Source: Anseranas semipalmata (lineage: Eukaryota > Chordata > Aves > Anseriformes > Anseranatidae). Taken from it: a stretch of 64,000 nt of DNA. The DNA lies in assembly GCA_013399115.1 (NCBI GenBank), contig VXAA01001429.1:485104-549103 (forward strand). The letters run 5' to 3'. The position numbers and the translations under genes are program-made. Shown here in pieces: positions 46,600-59,300 of the stretch. The notes beneath the pieces are model-generated. The model was not told where the DNA came from, did not search any database, and saw nothing but the letters and a program-made list of their open reading frames with translations. Positions within the stretch are counted from its first letter, which is position 1, and every line of letters begins with the position of its first letter.

Positions 46600-49500
46600 T
46601 TTTGGGACTGCTCCGGAGGAAGAGGCGGGGAAACTCGAAAGTTCACGGAAAAATTATGCGTGGGCCCTGCCGTGCCTGCAGGGCCGGGGAGGTGTTGGCG
46701 CACATGGGGGGGGCGGCTGCTTGCAGCTCGGCTTGTACGGGAAACGTGATGATGGTGGTCACACGGAAACAAGGAAGGGTTTTTTTTTTAAAGGTTGCAT
46801 CTGTACTCTTGGTTTTATGGAAACACGCTGAGGTGTTCAGAGTAACTTTTTAGTGTGGAATAGTTAATGCTTTCCTGGTAAGAGCAGCATGTGTCACCCT
46901 GCAGGAAATAAAGGGTTATTTTATTGTATGTTATTTAACACAGTGTAAATAAATATTGACTGGTGGTGTGACTACAACCGAAGAGTAACAAAATCTCCCT
47001 TACTTTGCTTCCTTCAGCAGTGATATTCATTGTAACCAGTCATTACTATGGTAATGTTTTGCGAATGTTTTCCTTCTCTTCCAGAGAAGGAAGGAAAAGC
47101 ATTCACATAATTTTAGATCTACTTTCATAACTGGAGAGGTGGCAGGGCCACAGAAAAAGGGCCATTTCCAGGAAGAGAAAGTTGAGGTGTTCTGGCCCAG
47201 ATCTTGTAAACGTGCACGTCAACATCTAATCTCCTATTGCAGCAGTGCAGTTCATACTAAAACGTGCTGAGAGAACGTCAGGATCATGCAGCCAGAGGCA
47301 TCGCCATTGCCCAGATCAGCCCATTAGTGTGTGTACTGCAGGTTAACTCCGTGATGTACCACTTCTAATTTCAGATTCTTAGTTATCACATCTTCCCTAT
47401 TCTAGTGACCACCTTGTCCCCTCTGAGTTTTACAGGAACTTTGCCACTGATTTCAGTGACAGTACGCTCATGCCTGAAGTGTGTGCCATATCAGTGTAAT
47501 GAGGTCCAAATAAAGATCTGTACTATATCAAAGTGTAAATACAATTCATCTTTTTTTTTTTTTCTTTTTCTTCTGTGAGTTTCATGTGTTCTCTTTCATG
47601 CATGACTACCACATCAAAATGCTGGGGAGTAAAGACAGTATGGAGCAATATTTGCAGAGGTATTAGAAACAGTAAAAAATGAAAATGCTATTTTTGTGCA
47701 ATTGAAAGAAAAAATAGCAGAAAGCCTGTTGCTTGTGATTGCAGAGGGAATCCATTCCCCAGTCTAGACCCATTTTTTTTTTTTTTTTGAGAAATTGGGG
47801 AAAACACTGCTTCCTCCTCTCACCTTCCTGCTTGTCTTTGTTTTCAGGCACACGTGGTGGCTTGTGCTCTCCCTGACTGACAGGGAGCCCTGTGTTTGTA
47901 ATTGGGGTTTGGGTTTGGTTTGCTGGGGGTGATTGCACAACTTTTGCCACATATGAGGAGCACAAAACGGATGCTGTTTGCTGCATGCATAGCAGTGATC
48001 CAGCGTGTCTGCAACTTGCTTCTGCCACACCAGAGAGCAGCAGGACAAGCAGTGAGAGTTGCACAGTGCTGTAGCCTCCTTCACAAGGCCTTCCTCATCC
48101 TCTCAAACCTACCTTGGCTCTTATTCTCTCTCCAAAGTGATTTTTGTCTTGCCTCTGAAAAAAAGACCAAAATTGCCCTGTGAGCAACACCCATTAGCAT
48201 TCCTGCAGCGGAGGCCTACACTCCTGATTGACTCCATTCCTTAACACCTGAGAGGAACAGCCTGAGACAGGGATTTCACACTGAAAATCACGCGACATTA
48301 AGACAACTAAAGGGGAATTTACTAGGCTTACACAATGAAAGAATGTTTTTTATCTGTATGGAGTGGCTGTTTATGAAATAAAGTGAACAGAACTGCTACA
48401 AAAGTGTGAGTGCATGCTGACGGAGGCAGGGCTGTGAGATAAGATAAATTAAAGCACCTGGGGTAGTATAGCTCATTATGGCCTTGGCCATGGACACCTG
48501 GGCTGGGGTGGTGCTGGGGCCTTCTTCTGCCCTGGTGTGTGGAGAAGCCTCACAGGCCCTGAGGAGGAAGGGTGCCATTTTGGAGCTGGGGTTGGTGAGT
48601 TTGTGTTTTCTTTGCTTACCTGGGGGGCTGCTGGGGGCTTGGGCAGTCCCTATGTGTTGCTGGGGGTATCCCTGGGAGGGAGGATTTCTCCTCATGGACA
48701 CTGTGGTGGTTGTTCCATGCTGTCCTGTTTACCTAGGAATGTACATCTTATAGCCTATACTGTGTATATATATATATTTTATTTCTTCTTTAATATGTCT
48801 GGTGTGAATATCATGCTTGCAGGCCTGTAGCCCCCTAGCTTCTCTGAAATCCTTCTAGAGTCCCTCTTTTTAAACTTCTTGTTGCTCTTCATTCAATATC
48901 ATGTATGGACTGTGGTTACTCTGCAGTATTTTTCTGGCTGCCTTGAGTTCCCACAGACTGTGGAAAGAAAGAAGGCTTGCTTTATAGGTACATAGAAAAA
49001 CTTTATACACCTGTTACTTATTGCCAAGGGGAGAATTTACAAAGATCTAGCTATTGTGTGGCTTTGGAGAATAAATAATAATTAGTTTAGGGAGCAGGCT
49101 TTATGTGTTTGCATGATAACTTCTCACATGGGGAATCCCACTGGAATGGGAGATGCAGGATATAGGAGAAGGAAAGGTAGGGTTTTTGCACAGGCTTACT
49201 CACGATACCCCTTCCTGACATTTATTTCTAAAAGTGGCAACTCCTGTTTCTCATATGTTCTAGTTCTGATCTTTGTGAGGCTCTTTTAAGTGTTTGCTTA
49301 ACTCAGTTTATTTGAATGTATCAGTCTTGAACTTTCCACAGTATTTGGTTTTGTATGTTCTAAAAAATGCCTGTAAAAGCTTGTGATAAAAGACCTGGCC
49401 CACTTAATTGTTTTGAAACCAAAGTAATAAATATTTTAGTCTTAACTTAAAATATATATATTAAATACCAAATAGGAGCATTCTTTTCTTAACTTTTCCG

Positions 49501-52500
49501 ATAGATGGCACTGTGATCCCACAGAGTGAAAAAGAAAACCAAAGTAAAGCATTCCCAGACATCCTAAAAATAGAACTCACTTGCCAAATGTTTCGTTGTG
49601 CACAGCAGAGAACAATAGGCAAAAATTCCAAGGGTTGCTTAGAAAACAAAGTCAACTAGAGGTATAGATTTGTTGGTGCTTTTTTTTTTGTCTTTTTGTT
49701 TTGTTTTCATGTGCAACATCTTGAAGACCTTTCTGAAATTAGAAATCTGTTGATTAGTTGTGTGTGAAGTAACAGAGGAGCATGGGATGCGTCACATTTT
49801 TTTAAAGTCTATATGAATTCAGTACTGTTTCAAAGTGCCGGCATAGCAGGCCAGCTTAGATTCTCTCCAACAAACTTGTTCAAGAAGAGCTGCTGTTTGA
49901 GGCTTTCTTGCAGCGCTGCCTACAGTCCACACAACTGCTGCCTATGCTGTGGATGTATTAGACTAGGAACAAAGTGTAGATGCTTGCAAACCAACGGGAA
50001 GGACTTGTTTAACCCAAATATTAATATGTGGTAGAGGAGAACAATAATGAAGGGTGGGTGTCTGTGTGTCAAATGGTCACATGAAAGCTTCCTTGGTGAT
50101 GAGAACAGCTGAAAGATGAAGGGGGTAGTTGGGCTCATAGGGGCTGAGAGAAGGAAGAGAAATGAGGAAAAACTTGTAAAATTGCCCAGTAGAAAAGGTC
50201 AGAAAGAGAAAGAATTTAACTATAGCTCTCTGAACCCCGGGAAGTGGATGTTACAAAGAGGGAAAAAGAACAATAGGACAAAGGGGAAGGGGACAAAAAA
50301 AGGGAAAGGAGGAGGGAACTTTTTTTTTTTTTTTTTGCTTGATCAAAGGGTGATCACAAGAGGCAGTTTTTCTTCTCTCTGTGTTTTGAGTAGTTAGTTT
50401 AGTGTTTTAGTGTGCCAATGTAAGGGACCCCTTGGCTCTCTAGGGATTAGAGCTGGTGTTGGAAGGGCTGGAGAGCTCAGCTTTCTGGTTTGGAAAAGGA
50501 AGGAAGTGGACAATCAGCACTGGTGTTTGTGCCCATGTAATTTTCTTGCTTATGCTGAGTTTTCTGTGTTAGGTTATGCTTTTAAGGTGGAAAAAGACTC
50601 CTGGTTTCCTCAAATAGTTTTGGTGTAGCCTAAATATTTGAAACCTTGGAAAAGGCTCAAAACCCAGCAAGACAAACTAAACCAGACCCAGAGAGAGAAC
50701 AAGCTGGGGAAGTGGCTGAAATGGCAGGGGATAGTCAGTCTGGAATTAAAAACGCTGGCAGAGGCATGCTCCCTTGAAGGAGGGAATCGAGCCTGTACTG
50801 TCTGCTTTAGTTGAGAGGTCCTTATTTGTGGGACAGCTGATTTAGGTTATTGCTAGGAAATGCACAAATTAGACCTATGAAGATTGTTGGGGAGGGAAGC
50901 AATGGTTTTTAAAGGTTTATCTTCTGGGGAAAAAAAAAAAATACCTGAGGCATTGTGCTGCAGGTCATGTAGGTAGGCGGTGTAACTTGGAGACTTAGAT
51001 GTTTTTCAGTTTTTGTGAAGAGAGGCTGTCAAATTGATCACAAACATGAAAAACTAAAATTATTTGCAAGGTAGAGGATAGGAAAACTCTGACTTCATTG
51101 CTTGCATTTGCTTTCCATATATCCTAGCCATTTGAATGAGGATTAGAGTTGGTTAACTATAATGCTTAATTTTAAGTACTGTTCACACACAGTTTGAAAG
51201 AAGAATTTAAGGAAGGACATGCATCTATCTTTGAGGAGCATCACATCAGACTTGTTCCAGCAAGGATGAAGCCCAGTTAATATTAAAAAGCTTTTAGTAA
51301 TTCAACATTACGTAGGTTTGCTCATGAACTGTATCCTGGAAAGTGTATCTGCGGCTCTTGTGTAAACTCGTATACTGTTGCAGCAAGCTAAAAACATCTT
51401 GCAAATGAAATTATGCCCACCTCATTTAGGGTTCGGGGGGGTTGTAGGAAACTGGTGCTGGATCCAAGGGTGCCTTCAGCCGAGGGGAGTGGCAGGTGTC
51501 TCTCTGCTAAGTGCCCAGACCCGAGGCTAGGGTTTTGCCTTGTGTGTGCCGAGGGCCTCTCTGCCTCTCTCCCCACCGGCCTTGCTCTGCCTCACCTTGC
51601 CCCTCGCAGGGGGGCTCAGCCTCAGCAGGAGAGGGGTGCCTTGCAGCTGGCAACGCTGGGGGAGAGCAGGAAGCACCCATGCAGCTCGTTTCCCTGTACG
51701 CCCGCTGCCTGCTGAGGGGCTCCGACTTGTCTCCCACTTCGGGCAATAGTTGTAAAGGTTTTGTACTGCAAGGCAAGATCCACACCAGCCACCTTGCCTC
51801 GGTGCAAGTCTACTTACTTCTAAACATCTGGGTGTTGCAAAGAGTCTTTTTATTGCAAGTGTAATGTATTGAAGTGTTCTTGCGCGTGTGGTTACTCTGA
51901 GACTTGGAAAATCAGTATTTGCAACTCCTGCTTTCTTTCTGCTGTTTCTTGTCCCTGTGCATTAGGCTCAGTGTTGGTACTTCCCCCTCCCCTTCCAGTT
52001 AACTTCATTAACCACTGCTGAAGAATGTTGTCTTGCCTAAGAGCTGTGTGGCTCCCTTGTGTGCTGCTGGGTACCCCAGAGCTCCCTAGCTGGGGCTTAC
52101 TGCTGCTCTGAGGCAAGTGTAAAAACTGAGCAGATGGCTTGCACACTGTTGCGTGTGCAAATTGCCGGTCTGTGGGGATGCGGGTAGCTTCACTTTTCAG
52201 GCAAGTAAAGCTTGAAAGTCTTGTGAGATGGTCAGATGTAAAGTCCTCTTAAATGATGTTTGGGCACCTCAACATTCTCCTGTGGATTTCTGAATGCTGG
52301 GGAGCATTCAAGCTGTAGGCTGTCATCTAAATGCCTCTGAAAGTAAAGATCAAGCTGTCAAGGAATCAAGATTGGTGACTGTTCTTGAAATGTAGTATTA
52401 GAGAATAATACAGATGGGTACGTTTTCACTATGTCAGTGAATTTGCCTCATGCTGTATGATAGGATAAATTTTGGCCCAAAGTAATGGGAAGCTTATGTC

Positions 52501-55500
52501 TGGCTGCAAGGAAACCAGGAATTTCATGGGGCTTTAAAGTATGACCCACTGCATTATTCAGTATGTGTGATTTTTGGCATGATTCAGCAGTAAATACTGG
52601 TTGAAAACAGAAGCAGAAATTATAGGGTAAATAATTCAGGCCAAAGAGAGGCCTCCGCTTATGCATGCATAGTAAAGGAAATAGAAGTACAGCCACAAAA
52701 TAGAATTGCTGGGAAGAAGAGCGGCAGTTTGGAACATATGAATTTACCATTTGCTAAAACTGTGGAAACAATCCTCTGAGGTGACACCTGAAGTCAGGAG
52801 GGCGTAATCAACTCCTCTGTATGCATATGTGAACGCTAACCAGTAAATCACATGAAGACTGCTGTACTTGACAGGCATCATTTTGGAGGGGACTTCCTGT
52901 ACTGCAGCCACTGGGTTGGAGGGTATAATCAGCATAATACTCCTTTGGTAGATGATATGATAAACATCTGTGACTTGACTCTTTAAAATCTTTATCTTTT
53001 TGGAAAGAGTTGGCCATTGGGCTGGATATGTCGTACTGTGTATGAAGAGCACTTCTTTATACTAAATTGTTTTTCTTGTCTGTCACTTTGCATTTTATTT
53101 AGTGTTTAAGTAGATAGATAGCTTTGGTCACTGACCTAGGGTGGTGCTCGTCTCTTTCTACATACATAGAGAGCTACCTAAACTATGTGCTTGCATATGA
53201 TGATGCTTTGTGTTTAGGCAAAAAAAAAAAAAAAAAAGCCAATAGATAGAAGTGATAGAAGTGTTTGGCTAGCACTGTGGCTGAGTGACGTGGGTTCAGT
53301 TTGCTTCATTTAGAATGGGAAGGACCTTCAGAAATCCACAGGACCCTTGTGCAAGTGAGGTGCAACTTAAGGCAAATAGAAGAATGAACTGTTAGCACAG
53401 TAACTTCTCTAGCTTGGGTATATTTTAGTAGCTCTTGGAGCTTAGATTGCCTTGGCTTAAATTGTACCAGTCTTTTCACAACAGGGAGGGTTATCACTGG
53501 GGTGTGACATCTGTGGAGCCGTGGGTTGAGGAGAACAGCTAGCAGTGTTGATCAGATGTGACCCGTGGTGAGCCGCTGCTTCAAGATTGCTTCCTTGCAC
53601 AGTGTGATAATTGGAAGACTATAGTTCCTTGATGTCTCCAATGAATTCTGGTTTGAAATACAAATCTGACTGTATTTAACTTTTACATGGAATATTTCTA
53701 CTTATTAAGTTGCTTGTTTTCTCTGGAAGCTAATCCATCAGATAATAGGGTGAAAATTCCTGTAGCTTACTCCGCTAAATGACTGCTGGACAATGTAAAA
53801 AAAGTAGGGTTTAAGGGTCAATTTGGAAAGTAACTTAGATCAGAAGTTTCCAATAACAGTTGTGGTTTGGATATAGTTGAAAAAAGAACAGTGCATCTAA
53901 ATTCAATTGTACTTGCATTGGCAGAGTAATAATCTTAGAGTAGATGTGAACAATACACGTTGGAGACTAACAAGCCATATCCTCAAAGAAAATTATAACT
54001 GATAGAGACAGACTGGGGAGGAAAAACTGGTAGTGATTACAAGCGATGAAAGTGCTGGTCCTGGCTGTCCCACTCAATAAATAATCTTAAAGGGGTATTA
54101 GCAGCATTAGCAGTAGCAACATTTAACCATCTGGCTTGGCTTCTGTAGGATTTATTTATTTTATTTTTTAAAGTTAGTGGAACTGTATCCATTGAAGTCA
54201 TAGGCAAACTTGGTACTGCGTTGTCATGTTGGCAGTTCCTTGCGTGCTGTGCATCCTGCGCTTGATTTGCATGTGATCATTTGATTTGATAGGGCAGATG
54301 TTTCCGTTAGGTTCATGGACCATTAGTGGTCTGTGAAGTCCCACAAAGTGCTCGCTTCAAGTTATGATGTATTGGTCTAACCATGCTGGTGGTCTGCAAG
54401 AAACCTTGAGGTGGCTTCAGACCTAAGAAACTCTGTCCTGTAGCATTGGTGGCTGCAACTCCAAACTTGTCTTGCCCGTTGCACAGCAGACAAAAAAAAA
54501 AAAAAAAAAGAAAAAATGCCGTTTCTGTGTCTTGCATAATCAAATCTTGTGTTTTTACTATTTCATTGGCTTGGAATTGTAAACATGAGTGGTGATCTGG
54601 CAAAAGCGCTTCTTGTGTATTTACCACACAGATATTTATGAGCTATCCTGAGTACATGAGTCCTTGCTGTAGCTTTGTGTCGCTGTTGACTGTATTTCTA
54701 ATGTGTTCTGTTTGTGCCTTGCTTTACTGATAAACTATCTTGCTTTTGTGTTTAACAACCTAATGTTCATAAACGATCATTTTAGTGTAAAATGTCAGCT
54801 TACTACATCTAATTTCTTTGTTTTTGTTTAATCTTTTCCTAAAATCTGGCTTTCTTCACCCCATAAGCAAATGAAACTAAGGATAAATGTTTTAATCTCT
54901 GAGCAGTGTCTTCCCCCCACCCTGCCAGTACTGCTAGAACTAAAACTGCCTTGAAATACGCAGTGATAGTATTTCTTGGTATGCGATTCATCCTGTAATC
55001 AAACTGACAGACATCAATGGAGCACTTAGGAGTTTATGCTTGGAATTAAGTCCAGTTAAGTGCTTCTGGAATCTTCTGGTAATTTCCTTTTATCAGTGTA
55101 AGTGATGCAGCATGAATCCATCATAATTACTGTGGAGCTGCACCGAATTAGATGTGATTGAGGCTGAATTTTTCCTAAGGATTTTTTTCTTGGGAATGAA
55201 AGATGGTAACAGAGAGGCAGGCTGTGTAACATTCATCACTTGCTGAATTTGTTTGCCATCCTGTATATAGAAGAGACCTATTCCTTCTGTTTAGTATTCC
55301 CCATTAGATTGCTTACAGTCTGTTCAAAATGAGTTTCAGGTACTATTCTAATGCATCAGTGTTATAATTCTGTTCTTGCTTACTTCAGTGCGAGGCATGG
55401 GAAAATCAGACTTGTACTGTTAAGCATCTGTATCTAGTAAACCCATGCATGACTGAAATTTGGTGTACAGTCTCACATCCTCAATTTGTTTACATCAATA

Positions 55501-55790
55501 GAAATGGAGGTTCATGTTTGCTCAGTTAAGTGGAGTTATTTCAGATTTATACTGGTGAAATGGGAACAAAAATATCTGGCATGCACTTTTAAGTATTGTA
55601 CTAAGATAAACAAGTCTAAAGAGTTTATCTGAGAAGTGCCAATCAAACATTAGAGAACAGTGCATGAATTGCAGGCTGCTTTATTGGTAATGTTTGTGCA
55701 GTACAGACCATGCTAGGAGAGAACTCCGTACATATACCTAAATTTTCTTCCGCAGCTCATCTGGGTCACAGTCGATATGACATTGTGGTG
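46600..55790. other. intergenic region, no gene seen
   Basis: Simple T and A runs (47551, 47772, 50319, 53221, 54490). GC-richer patches occur at 48470-48700 and 51410-51800 with overlapping ORFs in several frames, which is the signature of composition rather than coding. No splice-bounded exon recognised. Confidence 0.55.
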
Positions 55791-55796
55791 CTTTCA

Positions 55797-56325
55797 CAGA
55801 CTCATAGGATATTCCGAGTTGGAAAGGGCCCACAAGGATCATGGAGACCAACTCTTGGCTCCACACAGGACCACCCAAAAATCAAACCCTATGTCTGAGA
55901 GCATTGTCCAAATGCTTCTTGAGCTCTGGCAGGCTCAGTGCCACGACCGCTGCTCTGGGGAGCCTGTTCTAGTGCCCAACCAATCTTGGTGAAGAACCTT
56001 TTCCTGATATCCAGCCTGAAGCTCCCCTGTTGCAGCTCCATGCTGTTCCTTTGGGTCCTGTTGCTGTCACCAGAGAGCAGAGATCAGCGCCTGCCCCTCT
56101 GCTCTCCTCGTGAGGAAGCTGCAGGCCGCCATGAGGCCTCCCCTCAGTCTCCTCTTCTCTGGGCTGAACAAACCAAGTGACCTCAGCTGCTCCTCATACG
56201 TCTTGCCCTCCAGACCCTTCACCATCTTTGTGGCCCTCCTTTGGACACTCTTGAATAGTTTTATGTCGTTCTTATATTGTGGTGCCCAAAACTGCAGACA
56301 GTACTCAAAGTGAGGCCGTACCAGT
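55797..56325 (-). mobile_element. CR1 LINE, 5'-truncated 3' end (same subfamily as 36540-37227)
   Basis: The minus strand encodes [20 protein letters not shown] and [20 protein letters not shown], then the untranslated tail ending near the ACTCATAGGATATTCCGAG region. It is truncated further than the 37 kb copy and intergenic. Confidence 0.93.
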
Positions 56326-56329
56326 ATCA

Positions 56330-59300
56330 AAACCTTTGCTGAATCCAAAAAGATCATGTCTTTTGCATTGGTTTCTTTTTTCTTCAACACTCTTTGCTAG
56401 ATGAGTAACTTTGGTTTGGCTCACAGCTAAAAAATGTTGTCTCTTGGTAAATTGAATATGAATTTTGATAATTATAGCAGGTCACATCCATCCCTTGGAA
56501 GAGAAGATAACTTATTATTCTGTGACTGGATGTGTTGAAATAAAATCAATAATATGAACTCTTACGTTTTTTGATAAAGCTGCGCCCAAGGGTGGTGGAC
56601 CTGGTAAGTGAAACGCCTGCCTAGGCTCCTGGAGGGAATAGTGTCCTCCCTGATGAGCAGTTTCCTCTCTACATAGCCAGAGGAACCTGCAGTCTTGGAT
56701 GTCCTATTCCAGAGTTGTCACTGTGCATGAAGCGTTAGTTTTAGGTGCCTGCTGCTGACAGGAGGAACCTTCTGCAGGGCTTCAGCGCTGCATTGCACAC
56801 AGCGTGTGGAAATTTGTGGGGGTTTTAACAAGTGTTGAGTGGCCGTCCCGTTAATGGGAAGTAGAGCTGCTGTCCTTGACTGCAGCTGAACTTGTGTGTG
56901 TATGCACAAATGCTTGATCTGAAAATATTTGTGACTTTTTCTCAAGTTGATCAGATTAAATAGATCTAAATAGGTTTGAATGTTCAAAAGCCTATAACTG
57001 AGCCTCTGGAAATAGCTATTAGACCATTAAGACAAGCAGTTTTCAGCAGATGGCAGCATTGCACTCTGTAACTTTATTTTTCCAGCAGCAGCTCTGCAAC
57101 TCTTCACTCTTAGGCTGGTAGGAGGCTGCCAACTAAGAAGTAATCCAAAACCACTTCTAAAATGTTTTGAAATACAGGTCTTAATAGATGATGATAATTA
57201 GGTATTGTTACAGACTCAGGCTTTCATATGGAAAATACCAGTGTGCTGCGTAAGACAATACTGTACTAAAAAGCATAGGAGTACACCTAAATCTCTTTTG
57301 TTAACTCTTCAAGTAATTGCTTTGAGATAGATGGAGGCTGTTTGATAGAAGTGTTCTTATTTGTAAAAATATTAGCAGTTCTCTTAAAGATGCTAGACTT
57401 CAAACTGGAACCATGTGTGTAGAGCTGTAAGTGACTTCCTGCATATTATGTCTTTAAGACTGCATCCCCACTTCTTTAGAAAAAAACTAAACTGACTTTC
57501 CCAGTGCTTTTTGTACTATACCTTATAGACAACTTGCATATTGATCATCAGAGTCCATAACTAAGCAGATGTTACCTTGTTAAATGTTGCTGTTTGACAG
57601 TGGTCACAGGTTCAGATGCAATATGGAATTTTTGTCTGAGAAATCTGTTAAGGATATTACCTTTGTATACAAAGCATGTGCTTGATTATACATTATAACT
57701 GGTCAATTTATAGCAATAATGACAAAATTGGAGAGGTTCCCCACCCCCTTGCTGATTCATGGGTGTTCCAGTGAGAAGGTGAAGGAAACAAAAGCTCTTG
57801 CTGCTTCTAAAGGGCTGACTTCACTTTTCTCTTCAGAGAAAAGCTTCTAGTTCCAGGTAGACATCTATTCATGATGAACTACTACATACGTAATCCTAAA
57901 CTGTGCAAGAGAACTCATTTTTCATGTGCTCTCTTAAGGAGAGCATAGAGCTATTTTTAGGTTTGGCACAAGACACACTTTGAATGGGCCATACTGCAAC
58001 CAGCGGGCACTGATGTAAATGGCAGGGCAAAACACAAGGCAATAAGAAATGGAAACTAGGGCCAACTAGTGCAACTATTCAGAAAGAGGTTTAAAAACAT
58101 ATCTCTCTTGCAGATTATGCTCCTGAAACTGTTGAGTAGAAGCAAGTATAATGATATAAAAGGAATTAGAGCGGTCTCTTCAGGAGGCTTTTTTGCACCT
58201 AACTTCAGAGTTTGGCTTGAGAGTAACTGAAGTGGAGAAACATTCCTCCTTTCCTNAAGTTCAGGCTGAATCATTTGGGTAACGCTCTGGTACAGTTTTG
58301 CCTTTTGTCATGCAAGTGAACCACAATCAAAATTACGAAACTATTCTCCTTGTTTTTGCAATCAAAGTAGAGTGCTGCAGGTGCCAGACTATTTTGTGGA
58401 GATGAAGTCCTTCAGCTATATGCTGTCAGGATGTGATATTCTGGAACAAATTAAGCATATGCAAATTTCACTTGGGAGAATTTTGAGAATATCAGCAGCA
58501 TGGGAATTGGGCTACTCTTGTACTAGTCACGCGTCCTGAAAACATGATCTGGCGGTCAGAGCAATCTGATGCATGCTCAAATATTACATGAAGGCATTAA
58601 TGAAAAAAAATGTTATGTTGTAGAAATCTGTGGCGAGGGACTTCATGGCCTACCTGGATTTCATCTGCAACTGGAGCAGAATATTAAGAATTGGAATTAA
58701 TTTCCTGTCTTTGTCAATGGTTAAATGGAGCTTGCATAAGCCTGCTTAAAACAAAATGCAAAACAAAGCTTTGCTAATGTTGTAGGAGGAAGTACTTTGA
58801 AAAGATTAGCGACCTTTATTTTATCCTTTAAAGGTGCATTGGAGGCTGGGATTCACTGCCATGTGTGCATATACTGTGAAAGGGTATTATTAATTATCTT
58901 TCATCTTGGTCACATTTTAAAGCTTTGGCACAGATTCTGGATGCTTTGAGCAGAGTCATCCTTTGTTTTGTTAAATATGGAGAGCAGAATGTTGTTGTAT
59001 TCTTTTGTAAGGGAAGAAATGTGTGCTTTGTGAAAAGTGGTCAGTATTGTTTTTGTGTATTAACATCCCCCTTCCCAAAGGAAGGGGGCTTTTAAAAACA
59101 AAACAAAAACAACAACAACAAAAAATCAACCAAAGAACAACAACAAAATAACTCTGAAGTATATTTGCCATTCCAGAGATCTTACTAAAAGCCAAATGAA
59201 TGTTCAGAGTTCTTGTCTTGGAATGAAACGAGCCGATCAAGCTCCTATGCCTGTTTGGGCATTATGTTTGTGAGATAAGCCACTTGTTCTAAACCATCAT

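Noticed and set aside
46113..46853. Overlapping ORFs of 60-167 codons around the CpG island and tRNA gene
   Set aside because: They read straight through a structurally perfect tRNA gene and a GC-rich island in several frames on both strands, with no recognisable protein.
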